Assembly: GCA_944372315.1 (NCBI GenBank)
Contig: CALVYX010000063.1
Location: forward strand, 1-16,284
DNA: 16,284 nt
From: an uncultured Bacilli bacterium
Lineage (GTDB): Bacteria; Bacillota_I; Bacilli_A; RF39; UBA660
Direction of reading: 5' to 3'
Positions 1 to 5,850 of this stretch are shown one piece after another (positions within the stretch are counted from its first letter, which is position 1; every line of letters starts with the position of its first letter). The position numbers were made by a program, and so were the translations under genes. The notes under the pieces are model-generated. The model had not been told where the DNA came from. It was given only the letters and a program-made list of their open reading frames with translations, and ran no database searches.

Positions 1-128
1 CTTAAATCCTTTTCATCTTTATATTCCTTAGTGATACTATCTATATAACGTAAATCTCCACTATCTAGTGTTATAACATTATTATCACTATCAATTCTAA
101 ACTTCATGCCTAAAGTTGCAATTGCCAT
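1..128 (-). CDS. Unidentified protein, N-terminal part (cut by window edge)
   Basis: The first 42 codons of a minus-strand gene, starting at the ATG complementary to 126-128 and running off the left edge. A strong ribosome site (GGAGGTGG, complement of 133-140) stands 4 to 5 bases before the ATG. The visible N-terminus starts MAIATLGMKF, then RIDSDNNVITLDSG, and continues with charged residues around YIDSITKEY. It has no signal peptide and no membrane segment. I do not recognise the family from this fragment. It is divergent from the gene at 219, with a palindrome between them, so the two may share control. Confidence 0.7.
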   Translation of the reverse strand, partial: MAIATLGMKFRIDSDNNVITLDSGDLRYIDSITKEYKDEKDL

Positions 129-147
129 GATAACCACCTCCTTAATA

Positions 148-153
148 ATTATA
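148..153 (-). promoter_or_regulatory. Likely -10 box of the leftmost minus-strand gene
   Basis: The complement reads TATAAT, 20 bases before the ATG. The -35 position with a 17-bp spacer reads TATGAT and falls on the palindrome at 167-183. The -35 match is weak. Confidence 0.4.
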
Positions 154-166
154 ATTTATATTTTAT

Positions 167-183
167 TCTTATCATAGATAAGA
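167..183. promoter_or_regulatory. 17-bp palindrome in a divergent promoter region
   Basis: TCTTATC-ATA-GATAAGA is a perfect 7-bp dyad with a 3-bp centre. It lies midway between two divergent starts (128 minus and 219 plus), over the expected -35 area of the minus promoter. It has no U-tract on either side, so an operator is more likely than a terminator. The regulator is unknown. Confidence 0.4.
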
Positions 184-218
184 TAAAATAATATCATTTT
201 TAAAGAAGGGGGATTATT

Positions 219-827
219 ATGGTAGAAAAAGATTCAAAAGAAAAAACAGAAGGAGAGATTACTAGAGAGTATAATGGTATTCCAAGAAAAAGTATTCATT
301 TTGGAATTGTAACAATTATGAAATATGTAAATGGAGATACTCCATTAGATCAAGGACAATTTGTAGTTGATAGAGCATTAAGTAAAAAATTAATTGCTCA
401 AGATCTTAGAAAAATTGTGTTATCTAAAAAAGATGAAATGGGATATGATATTTTATATTCTTATAAGGGTGAACCTTTTGAATATTCTATTCCTGATTTT
501 CAACAATTAGGAGTTACTAGTCCAGTTAATAATATGATAATCATTAGAGATGCAGAGCCAATTGGAGATTTATTAGGTCATATAGGAGTACATAAAGAAA
601 TTACAGCTAGAGATTTAAAAGCAATAAAAAAATTAATATTAGGACATAAAATAAATCTAAATATGTTACCACATACTCTAAAGTTAACACCAAACGGAAT
701 TATAAATTTTTCAAAATTAGAAAGTGTAAATGAACAATCAATCAGTTTGTTTGAATATAAATCTTCTGATGTTTTACCAACAAGACCTAGAAAAATTGAA
801 AAAGTTTATGCTAAATATTTTAAATAA
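219..827 (+). CDS. Unidentified 202-aa protein
   Basis: The ATG at 219 follows an AAGAAGGGGG ribosome site. The product is soluble-looking, with no signal peptide and no hydrophobic segment long enough to span a membrane. The N-terminal 15 residues are highly charged (MVEKDSKEKTEGE). The rest alternates beta-like stretches (IHFGIVTIMKYV, NNMIIIRDAEPIG) with a basic helix near residues 130-145 (ITARDLKAIKKLILG). I do not recognise the family and no catalytic motif stands out. It is monocistronic: a divergent gene lies upstream and a strong terminator follows immediately. The base composition resembles its neighbours, so there is no sign of recent transfer. Confidence 0.75.
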   Translation: MVEKDSKEKTEGEITREYNGIPRKSIHFGIVTIMKYVNGDTPLDQGQFVVDRALSKKLIAQDLRKIVLSKKDEMGYDILYSYKGEPFEYSIPDFQQLGVTSPVNNMIIIRDAEPIGDLLGHIGVHKEITARDLKAIKKLILGHKINLNMLPHTLKLTPNGIINFSKLESVNEQSISLFEYKSSDVLPTRPRKIEKVYAKYFK

Positions 828-862
828 TGCGAATAAAAAAATTCGCATTTTTTTTGCGAATT
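826..862. terminator. Three-arm convergent terminator
   Basis: Arm 1 AATGCGAAT (826-834) pairs perfectly with arm 2 ATTCGCATT (841-849) and is followed by T's, ending the gene at 219. On the other strand, arm 2 extended (840-846) pairs with arm 3 GCGAATT (856-862) and is followed by a U-tract, ending prsA. The central arm is therefore shared by two mutually exclusive hairpins, one per strand. Confidence 0.85.
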
Positions 863-1840
863 TTATTTTATATTATCTACATAATTTTCATATTGTTTTT
901 TTAATTTATCATCTTGAATTGCTATTTCTTTATCTTTTCTAAGTTGAATTAAAGCTTTATTTTGAAGATTTTCATCTTCGTCCATTTTTTCTTCAGCTAA
1001 GGTATCAATTACATCTTCTTTAACATCTTCTAATTTTGGTTTATCTTTTTGATCTGTTTTTAAGATGATATGATATCCATATTGAGTTTTTACAGGTTCT
1101 GTTGTATATTTTCCTTTTTCTAGTTTGATAGCAGCTTCTTCAAATTCGCTAACCATATCTCCACGATTAAACCATCCTAAATCTCCACCATCATCTTTAC
1201 TTCCATCTTCAGAATATTCTTTAGCAAGTTCTGCAAAATCTTCGCCATTATTTAATTTAGCAAGAACTTCATTAGCTTTTTTTAGTGCTTCTTCATAAGC
1301 AGTATTCTTTTCTTCTTCTGTTGCTGAATCATCATAATTAGCTTTTATTAGAATATGACTAGCCTTAATATCTCCAATTACTTTATCGTTGTAATATTCT
1401 TCAATTTCTTTATCAGTAACTATTGATCTAGCATAGTCTTCTGTATAAGCATTTTTCTTATATTGTAATGCTAAAATATCTCTAACAGCATCCATATCGG
1501 ATACTCCAAAGTATGCTGCTGCAAAAGAATTGAAATTAGAATAATAATCTACATAATAACTATTCTCGAAACTATATTCTAACTGTTCTAATTGTGAATT
1601 AACATATTCCTCTTCTTCTTCACCACTAGGATAATCTTTTTCTAATAATTTAGCATCGATCATACTAAGTAAAGTATTTAATGCATAAGTATCTTTCATT
1701 TCTTGATATAATTCATCCACAGAGATATCTCCATCATTAGAAGTGATAACAGCATCATTACCATTTTCTAGTTTAGGTACTTTTCCACAACCAGTAACTA
1801 ATAGTAAAATCATGCATAAACAAATTAATAATTTCTTCAT
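863..1840 (-). CDS. prsA: PrsA-like lipoprotein foldase (parvulin peptidyl-prolyl isomerase)
   Basis: Extracytoplasmic chaperone that assists folding of secreted proteins on the outer face of the membrane. The N-terminus is a lipoprotein signal ([18 protein letters not shown]) with the lipobox cysteine at residue 18. Residues about 30-150 are a helical SurA/PrsA N-domain, acidic around 74-79. A PpiC parvulin domain covers about 157-262, with the motif KASHILIK, a GGDLGWF loop near 218-224 and a TQYGYHII ending. The C-terminal helices (265-325) are rich in Lys, Glu and Asp. At 325 aa it is slightly longer than Bacillus PrsA. The complement shows an AAAGGAGG ribosome site before the ATG and a good promoter at 1874-1902. 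It is a single gene, divergent from the tiny genes at 1994. Confidence 0.93.
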   Translation of the reverse strand: MKKLLICLCMILLLVTGCGKVPKLENGNDAVITSNDGDISVDELYQEMKDTYALNTLLSMIDAKLLEKDYPSGEEEEEYVNSQLEQLEYSFENSYYVDYYSNFNSFAAAYFGVSDMDAVRDILALQYKKNAYTEDYARSIVTDKEIEEYYNDKVIGDIKASHILIKANYDDSATEEEKNTAYEEALKKANEVLAKLNNGEDFAELAKEYSEDGSKDDGGDLGWFNRGDMVSEFEEAAIKLEKGKYTTEPVKTQYGYHIILKTDQKDKPKLEDVKEDVIDTLAEEKMDEDENLQNKALIQLRKDKEIAIQDDKLKKQYENYVDNIK

Positions 1841-1873
1841 GTATTTTTTTCCTCCTTTAAAACGTACATATTT

Positions 1874-1902
1874 ATAATAACAAATATAACCTTAAAATAC
1901 AA
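1874..1902 (-). promoter_or_regulatory. Promoter of prsA (sigma-A type)
   Basis: Read on the minus strand: -35 TTGTAT (1897-1902), a 17-bp spacer, and -10 TATTAT (1874-1879). The predicted start lies about 25 bases before the prsA ATG, leaving room for its ribosome site. Confidence 0.6.
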
Positions 1903-1934
1903 TTATTTTAATAGTTTTTTAACAATTAGTCCGA

Positions 1935-1961
1935 ACACTTTTTTAGTTTTTCCATAAAATA
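1935..1961 (+). promoter_or_regulatory. Mother-cell sigma (K/E) type promoter of the tiny-peptide genes
   Basis: AC (1935-1936), exactly 16 bases, then CATAAAATA (1953-1961). This fits the Bacillus sigma-K pattern AC-N16-CATANNNTA, and the -10 also fits sigma-E (CATACANT) with one mismatch. It sits about 33 bases before the first tiny gene. No good sigma-A -35/-10 pair is seen there. The consensus is from Bacillus, so its use here is an inference. Confidence 0.5.
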
Positions 1962-1993
1962 CTGTGAGTAAACAAAAAAAGGAGGATTAAATT

Positions 1994-2074
1994 ATGGGAA
2001 ATTGTGTATCATCTTCAGCAATCATTTTAGTATTATTTATTTTACTAGTTATTATACTAGGTGCTTACATTTAG
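1994..2074 (+). CDS. YjcZ-like tiny transmembrane peptide (26 aa)
   Basis: The ATG at 1994 follows AAAGGAGG with good spacing. The 26-aa product is MGNCVSSS followed by one hydrophobic segment (AIILVLFILLVIILGAY). This closely resembles the hydrophobic core of the YjcZ / tiny-TM Bacillus family, whose typical core is like VVLFILLIIVGA. Members are small spore-associated or sporulation-expressed peptides of unknown molecular role. The usual Gly/Tyr-rich head is replaced by a short Cys/Ser head. It is followed 17 bases later by a second gene of the same kind, and both lie behind a mother-cell-sigma-like promoter. That context supports a spore envelope role (inference). Confidence 0.75.
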   Translation: MGNCVSSSAIILVLFILLVIILGAYI

Positions 2075-2091
2075 TTTAAGGAGGTGTACTT

Positions 2092-2208
2092 ATGTCTTGC
2101 CAAAACGTGAATACAACATCATCATGTGGAAATAATAGTAGCTATGTTATTATTATAGTTTTATATATTCTATTAGCTATTATTTTAGGTGCATGTATAT
2201 CATATTAA
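2092..2208 (+). CDS. YjcZ-like tiny transmembrane peptide (38 aa)
   Basis: The ATG at 2092 follows AAGGAGGTG at ideal spacing. The product has a hydrophilic head rich in Asn, Ser, Thr and Cys (MSCQNVNTTSSCGNNSS). One membrane segment follows (YVIIIVLYILLAIILGAC), ending ISY. It is clearly a paralogue of the 26-aa peptide just upstream: VLYILLAIILGA against VLFILLVIILGA. The head is longer, with two cysteines. It is probably translated from the same transcript, and a compact terminator follows at 2212-2230. Cysteines in the head could be crosslinked in a spore coat, but that is a guess. Confidence 0.75.
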   Translation: MSCQNVNTTSSCGNNSSYVIIIVLYILLAIILGACISY

Positions 2209-2211
2209 AAG

Positions 2212-2235
2212 AAAGAACGAAATGTTCTTTTTTTT
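2212..2235 (+). terminator. Terminator after the tiny-peptide pair
   Basis: AAAGAAC (2212-2218) / GTTCTTT (2224-2230) with a 5-base loop GAAAT, then a T run. Confidence 0.8.
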
Positions 2236-2248
2236 CTTGTTCTTTTTG

Positions 2249-2278
2249 TTGTCTATATCAAATAATTAGATATATAAT
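2249..2278 (+). promoter_or_regulatory. Promoter of the 94-aa lipoprotein gene
   Basis: -10 TATAAT (2273-2278). The best -35 is TTGTCT (2249-2254) with an 18-bp spacer. The predicted start is directly before the AGGAGG ribosome site. Confidence 0.5.
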
Positions 2279-2295
2279 ATTAAATAGGAGGCTAT

Positions 2296-2580
2296 ATGAA
2301 AAAGATCTTATTAATATTATTAGTTTTATTTGTAATAACTGGATGTGGTAAGGAAATAGATTTAATTGGTAGGTGGATATCTAGCGATAATTCAACTTAT
2401 CAATTTAATGAGGATGGTACTTGTGAAAAAAGAACTAATATTGATATTTACTCTTGTACTTATACTAAAAATGATGGAGTAATAGATATAGAATTATCTG
2501 ATGGTACCATGGAATCTGGTCAAATAAATCCTGATCGTATTATTATTGGAAGTGAAGTTTATAAAAAAGATAGCGAATAA
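2296..2580 (+). CDS. Small lipoprotein (94 aa), function unknown
   Basis: The ATG at 2296 follows TAGGAGG. The N-terminus is a lipoprotein signal peptide (MKKILLILLVLFVITGC) with the lipobox cysteine at residue 17, so the mature protein should be anchored outside the membrane. The mature part is about 77 residues of mostly beta-type sequence: LIGRWISSDNSTYQFNEDG, then CTYTKNDGVIDIELSDG. This looks like a small lipocalin-like or META-type sheet in which WISSDNSTYQFNEDGTC resembles the repeat in small DUF-type lipoproteins. I cannot name the family. The last codons form one arm of a terminator shared with the convergent HIT gene. Confidence 0.8.
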   Translation: MKKILLILLVLFVITGCGKEIDLIGRWISSDNSTYQFNEDGTCEKRTNIDIYSCTYTKNDGVIDIELSDGTMESGQINPDRIIIGSEVYKKDSE

Positions 2581-2601
2581 TTTGGTTACTCGCTATCTTT
2601 T
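2565..2601. terminator. Bidirectional terminator inside two convergent genes
   Basis: A perfect 12-bp stem AAAAGATAGCGA (2565-2576) / TCGCTATCTTTT (2590-2601) with a 13-base loop. The left arm is coding for the end of the lipoprotein gene and the right arm is coding for the end of the HIT gene. Both proteins therefore finish with the same peptide, KDSE. T's flank the stem on both strands. Confidence 0.8.
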
Positions 2602-2981
2602 AATATTTTAAATACTTCTTCTAAAGGCTTAATTAGTTCTTTATTATATTCATGATTTAATAAATCTTTTTTATATCTTGGAGTTAAATGTACATGAAAA
2701 TGTTTAATCTCTTGACCATAATCATTATTTTGAATAATGGTCATTCCTTCACAATTTAATTTTTCCTTTAATAATTTATACATATCTTTTGTTACTTTAT
2801 TAATATGATTAAGAGTTTCTAAATCAATATCTACTATATTAGTAAAGTGTTTTTTAGGAATAATTAAGGTATCTCCATTTGTTTTAGGTGATATATCTAG
2901 AAATACTTTAACAATATCATCCTCATATAAAGTATAACTAGATATTTCATTATTAATTATTTTACAAAAAATACAATCCAT
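2586..2981 (-). CDS. HIT-family nucleotide hydrolase/transferase
   Basis: A histidine-triad protein that hydrolyses or transfers nucleotidyl groups on purine mononucleotide or dinucleotide substrates, in the cytoplasm. The N-terminus has the classic CIFCKI start (C3, C6), then IPKKH at 41-45, and the catalytic triad motif HFHVH at residues 94-98 (KHFHVHLTPRY). Its 131 aa is normal for the HINT/Hit branch. The start is supported on the minus strand by AAGGAGATGATAAAATG. It stands alone, convergent with the lipoprotein gene and divergent from sufS. The exact substrate cannot be read from the sequence. Confidence 0.93.
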   Translation of the reverse strand: MDCIFCKIINNEISSYTLYEDDIVKVFLDISPKTNGDTLIIPKKHFTNIVDIDLETLNHINKVTKDMYKLLKEKLNCEGMTIIQNNDYGQEIKHFHVHLTPRYKKDLLNHEYNKELIKPLEEVFKILKDSE

Positions 2982-3016
2982 TTTATCATCTCCTTTTTAT
3001 ATTTTATCAAAAAAAT

Positions 3017-3037
3017 AAAAATGCATAAAGCATTTTT
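3017..3037 (-). terminator. Terminator-like hairpin upstream of the HIT gene
   Basis: AAAAATGC (3017-3024) / GCATTTTT (3030-3037) with a 5-base loop. The U-tract follows only on the minus strand. It lies 36 bases before the HIT start, so on that strand it would act in the leader or end an upstream transcript. There is no minus gene upstream. Confidence 0.4.
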
Positions 3038-3067
3038 GGTGAATACAGCAAATATTCAATAATATAG

Positions 3068-3163
3068 TGTTATAATACTTTACGTTTTATACAATAAATC
3101 ATGATTTTAATAAATTTTTATAAAAAATCATGTTATAATAAATTTATCTTTAACAAGATAAAT
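3068..3163 (+). promoter_or_regulatory. Structured promoter/leader region of the sufS operon
   Basis: Two identical extended -10 boxes, TGTTATAAT, lie at 3068-3076 and 3131-3139. Between them is a perfect 9-bp inverted repeat, CATGATTTT (3100-3108) / AAAATCATG (3124-3132), whose right arm runs into the second box. A second hairpin, ATTTATCTT (3142-3150) / AAGATAAAT (3155-3163), sits at the predicted start of the second promoter. No clear -35 is seen for either. Positions 3164-3250 hold AT-rich sequence with no gene that I can support. Confidence 0.45.
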
Positions 3164-3266
3164 AACATATACCCAAATTTAATAAATGAATAAATTAATA
3201 ATAGATGATATAAATAGTTGAGTTTATTAATAACGACATTGTTTATTAAAATAGGAGGTGAAGAGT

Positions 3267-4466
3267 TTGAATCGTGAAGATTTTGAAATGTTAAGCAATA
3301 GTAATGTTATTTACTTTGATAATGGCGCTACTACATTGAAACCTAAATGTGTAGTGAAAGAAGTAGTAGATTATTATACAAAATATACAGCCAATGCTCA
3401 TCGAGGAGATTATACTATAAGTCAAATAGTAGATGAAAAATATGAAGCGGTTCGTGATAAGATAAAAGAATTTATTCATGCTAATAGGCGCGATGAAATA
3501 ATTTATACTAAAGGAACTACAGAGTCTATTAATACTGTTGTTTTTGGATTTATGAAAAATTATTTAAAACCTAATGATGAAATATTAATAACGAAAAGTG
3601 AACATGCCTCTAATATCTTACCTTGGATAGAACTGGCTAAAAAAATAGGAGTAATTGTAAAATATATTCCATTAAATAATGAACATGAGTTAACTATGGA
3701 TAATTTATTAAAATCTATTACTTCTAGAACCAAAGTAATATCTCTTGCTCATATTACCAATGTTGTTGGAGATATTAGACCAATTGAAGAAATTGGTAGA
3801 ATATGTAAGGAAAAAAATATTTTATTCGTAGTAGATGCAGCACAAAGTATTGGACATTTACCAATCGATGTTGAAAAAGATAATATTTCATTTTTAGCGT
3901 TTTCTGCTCATAAGATGTTAGGACCAACTGGAATAGGTGTATTATATGGTAGATACGATTTATTAAATAAATTAATTCCTAATGAATATGGCGGAGGAAT
4001 GAATTCTTATTTTGAAAGTAGTGGTGAATTAGAATATAAACCATTACCAGAAAGATTAGAAGCAGGTACTCAAAATATAGCAGGAGTATTAGGAATGGGA
4101 GCAGCTATTGATTATCTTTCTGACATAGGACTAGAGAATATTCATAAACATGAATTGGAATTAAAAGAATATGCAGTGAAGGAATTATTAAAAATTCCTA
4201 ATATTAAAATATATAATCAAAATTCTAAATCAGGAATTGTAATATTCAATATAGATAAAATATTTAGTCAAGATACGGCTGTATTTTTAAATCATTTTAA
4301 TATATGTGTAAGAGCAGGAAATCATTGTGCCAAGATTGTAAAAGATGAGATTAATGTTTCTAATACATGTCGAGCTAGTTTTTATTTATATAATACGAAA
4401 GAAGAAATTGATAAATTAATAGAGGCATTAAAACAACAAGATAAAATTTTTGAAATAATTTTATAA
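3267..4466 (+). CDS. sufS: Cysteine desulfurase SufS (group II)
   Basis: A PLP enzyme that takes sulfur from cysteine and hands it as persulfide to SufU for Fe-S cluster or thio-cofactor synthesis. I place the start at the TTG at 3267, because the GTG at 3258 lies inside the AGGAGGTG ribosome site; this gives 399 aa, the normal length. Motifs: YFDNGATT (16-23), SEHASN around H113, the PLP-pocket VVDAAQSIGH with D190, the Schiff-base lysine K216 in FSAHKMLGPTG, and the persulfide cysteine C354 in RAGNHCAK. Family members usually read RAGHHCAQ, so Asn-353 and Lys-356 are small departures. SufU follows after 13 bases, and no sufB, sufC or sufD is visible here. Confidence 0.95.
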   Translation: MNREDFEMLSNSNVIYFDNGATTLKPKCVVKEVVDYYTKYTANAHRGDYTISQIVDEKYEAVRDKIKEFIHANRRDEIIYTKGTTESINTVVFGFMKNYLKPNDEILITKSEHASNILPWIELAKKIGVIVKYIPLNNEHELTMDNLLKSITSRTKVISLAHITNVVGDIRPIEEIGRICKEKNILFVVDAAQSIGHLPIDVEKDNISFLAFSAHKMLGPTGIGVLYGRYDLLNKLIPNEYGGGMNSYFESSGELEYKPLPERLEAGTQNIAGVLGMGAAIDYLSDIGLENIHKHELELKEYAVKELLKIPNIKIYNQNSKSGIVIFNIDKIFSQDTAVFLNHFNICVRAGNHCAKIVKDEINVSNTCRASFYLYNTKEEIDKLIEALKQQDKIFEIIL

Positions 4467-4479
4467 GAGGTGAAAGAAA

Positions 4480-4902
4480 ATGGACGAAAAATTAAAAAGA
4501 GATATTATTTTAGAAAATTATCAAAATCCAGTGAATAAAGGTTTAACAAATAGCAGTGGTTATGTTAAAATAAATACCAGAAATTCATCATGTGTAGATA
4601 ATATTGATGTTATGGCTAAATTAGAAAATGGTGTTTTTATTGACATTAGATTTGATGGAGAAGCTTGTGCTATTTCAACTTCAGCTACTTCTATTATGAT
4701 CAAAACTTTAATTGGGAAAACTATTGATGAAGTAAAAAATATTGTTGATAATTATGAGAAAATGATTAATGATGAAAAATATGATGCGGATGTTTTAGGG
4801 CAATTAGTTGTCTATAATACAGTAGCAAAACAACCGAGTCGTAAAAAATGTGCTTTTCTACCTTTCGAGGCAATAAAACAAATAATAAAAGATGTAGAAT
4901 AG
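4480..4902 (+). CDS. sufU: SufU-type sulfur acceptor / Fe-S scaffold-like protein
   Basis: Zinc-containing partner of SufS that receives the persulfide sulfur. All four expected zinc/sulfur ligands are visible: C38 and D40 (NSSCVDN), C63 (GEACAIS) and C124 (RKKCAFLPF). The family motif is usually CGD, and here Gly is replaced by Val. The insertion between the second and third cysteines that separates SufU from IscU is present (residues about 80-120). Its 140 aa is close to Bacillus SufU (about 147). The start ATG at 4480 follows AAGAGGTGAAAG. It is in an operon with sufS (13-base gap) and the unknown gene at 4913 (10-base gap). Confidence 0.92.
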   Translation: MDEKLKRDIILENYQNPVNKGLTNSSGYVKINTRNSSCVDNIDVMAKLENGVFIDIRFDGEACAISTSATSIMIKTLIGKTIDEVKNIVDNYEKMINDEKYDADVLGQLVVYNTVAKQPSRKKCAFLPFEAIKQIIKDVE

Positions 4903-4912
4903 GAGGAATTAA

Positions 4913-5275
4913 ATGAAATATCAGGGAATTGTGGAATTATCCGTAAGAGAATATCTTGGAGTTATGGATGGAGGAGATGCTTGGAAGCATCTAAGATATG
5001 CAGTAGGTATAAAAACTGATGATGGTGTATTTGATTACAAAACAGGAGAAGAATACTGTTATATTTCAAGAACCAAAAATGGTATTTTAGATATTACTAG
5101 AGATCAAATAGAAGTTGGCAAAGTATATGCTGTTCAAACGTCACTTGGAATATTAAATGCTAATAAGAAATATAGTAAAGGCCAATTAGATAGATATATA
5201 GATAACTCTGAGTTGTTTACTGATGAGTACAAAGTGCAAAATAGAGGAAGAACAAAAATTTTAAAAAAATTTTAA
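4913..5275 (+). CDS. Unidentified 120-aa protein, third gene of the suf operon
   Basis: The ATG at 4913 follows AGGAGGAATTAA, only 10 bases after sufU, so it is almost certainly co-transcribed. The protein is soluble and mixed alpha/beta with many Lys and Tyr. Visible stretches are YQGIVELSVREYLGVMDGG near the N-terminus, IKTDDGVFDYKTGEEY in the middle and a basic tail RGRTKILKKF. It has one cysteine (in EEYCYIS), so a Cys-based Fe-S role is unlikely. I do not recognise the family. Co-transcription with sufSU suggests, but does not show, a link to sulfur transfer. Confidence 0.75.
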   Translation: MKYQGIVELSVREYLGVMDGGDAWKHLRYAVGIKTDDGVFDYKTGEEYCYISRTKNGILDITRDQIEVGKVYAVQTSLGILNANKKYSKGQLDRYIDNSELFTDEYKVQNRGRTKILKKF

Positions 5276-5312
5276 ATTTATACTATTTATCAGTATGATT
5301 AATAAATTAAAG

Positions 5313-5357
5313 GGAATATTAATTTTTGAATAAAGATAAAATTAATATTCCTTTTTT
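5313..5357 (+). terminator. Strong terminator of the suf operon
   Basis: A perfect 14-bp stem GGAATATTAATTTT (5313-5326) / AAAATTAATATTCC (5338-5351), an 11-base loop, then TTTTTT (5352-5357). Confidence 0.85.
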
Positions 5358-5439
5358 AGTGGTTTTAGAAATAATTGTTTTGATAATTTGTAAGTGTTAT
5401 TTATCTATGTTAAATTTAGAACACGAAAGGAGGAAGAAA

Positions 5440-5778
5440 ATGTTAAATCAGGTAGTTTTAGTAGGTAGATTAACAAGAGATCCTGTAATAAATAAGACCG
5501 ATAATAATAAACAATATTCACATGTTACCTTGGCTGTACCTAGAAGTTTTAAAAATATAAATGGGGAATATGAGACGGATTTTATAGATTGTATATTGTG
5601 GGAAAATGTTGCTAAGTCTACGGTTGAATATTGTCATAAAGGCGATGTTGTTGGTATAAAAGGAAGAATTCAAAGTAGATTAGTAGATTTAGAAGATGGT
5701 AGCAAAAAATATTATTTGGATGTAGTAGCAGAGAGAACTACTTTTTTATCTAACAATAAGGAAACCAAATTTGCGTAA
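5440..5778 (+). CDS. ssb: Short single-stranded DNA-binding protein (SsbB-like)
   Basis: OB-fold protein that coats single-stranded DNA. The frame is open upstream to 5326, but the real start is the ATG at 5440: it follows AAAGGAGGAAG and begins with the canonical MLNQVVLVGRLTRDP. Other motifs are HVTLAVPRSF, FIDCILWENVAK (aromatic base-stacking residues) and GDVVGIKGRIQSR. The product is only 112 aa and stops just after the OB fold. It has no Gly/Gln-rich linker and no acidic DDDIPF-type tip, so it should not recruit partner proteins the way housekeeping SSB does. Bacillus SsbB (competence) has the same length and also lacks the tip. Presumably a full-length SSB exists elsewhere. Confidence 0.9.
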   Translation: MLNQVVLVGRLTRDPVINKTDNNKQYSHVTLAVPRSFKNINGEYETDFIDCILWENVAKSTVEYCHKGDVVGIKGRIQSRLVDLEDGSKKYYLDVVAERTTFLSNNKETKFA

Positions 5779-5788
5779 GTTTCTTTTT
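5758..5788 (+). terminator. Weak terminator after ssb
   Basis: AAGGAAAC (5758-5765) / GTTTCTTT (5779-5786), 8 bp with one G-U pair, a 13-base loop and a short T run. It overlaps the last ssb codons. Confidence 0.4.
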
Positions 5789-5791
5789 AGT

Positions 5792-5828
5792 TAACTTTAA
5801 CCAATCACTAACTTTAATTAATTATAAT
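5792..5828 (+). promoter_or_regulatory. -10 box and repeat pair upstream of the XRE gene
   Basis: TATAAT at 5823-5828, preceded by two direct repeats TAACTTTAA (5792-5800 and 5809-5817) spaced 17 bp apart in the expected -35/operator area. No good -35 is seen. Autoregulation by the adjacent repressor-like protein is an inference. Confidence 0.45.
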
Positions 5829-5850
5829 GAGAATGCTTGGGAGTGATGGT

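Noticed and set aside
730..942. Other overlapping open frames, for example 730-942, 3291-3479 (minus), 7543-7764 (minus), 8861-9067 and 12493-12684 (minus)
   Set aside because: They lie inside or antisense to well-supported genes, lack ribosome sites and have low-complexity products expected by chance in AT-rich DNA.
3186..3221. 11-codon reading frame in the sufS leader
   Set aside because: It has no ribosome site and is too short to judge; AT-rich chance frame. No leader-peptide pattern such as repeated Cys codons.
3258..3266. GTG start for sufS three codons earlier
   Set aside because: That GTG is part of the AGGAGGTG ribosome site. The TTG at 3267 has correct spacing.
5326..5439. Upstream extension of the SSB frame starting with TTG
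   Set aside because: It has no ribosome site, starts inside the suf operon terminator and codes for a hydrophobic stretch not found in SSB. The ATG at 5440 has an excellent ribosome site and the canonical N-terminus.
5827..5850. Earlier ATG for the XRE gene
   Set aside because: It overlaps the -10 box, so it would not be in the transcript. GGGAGTG points to the ATG at 5851.
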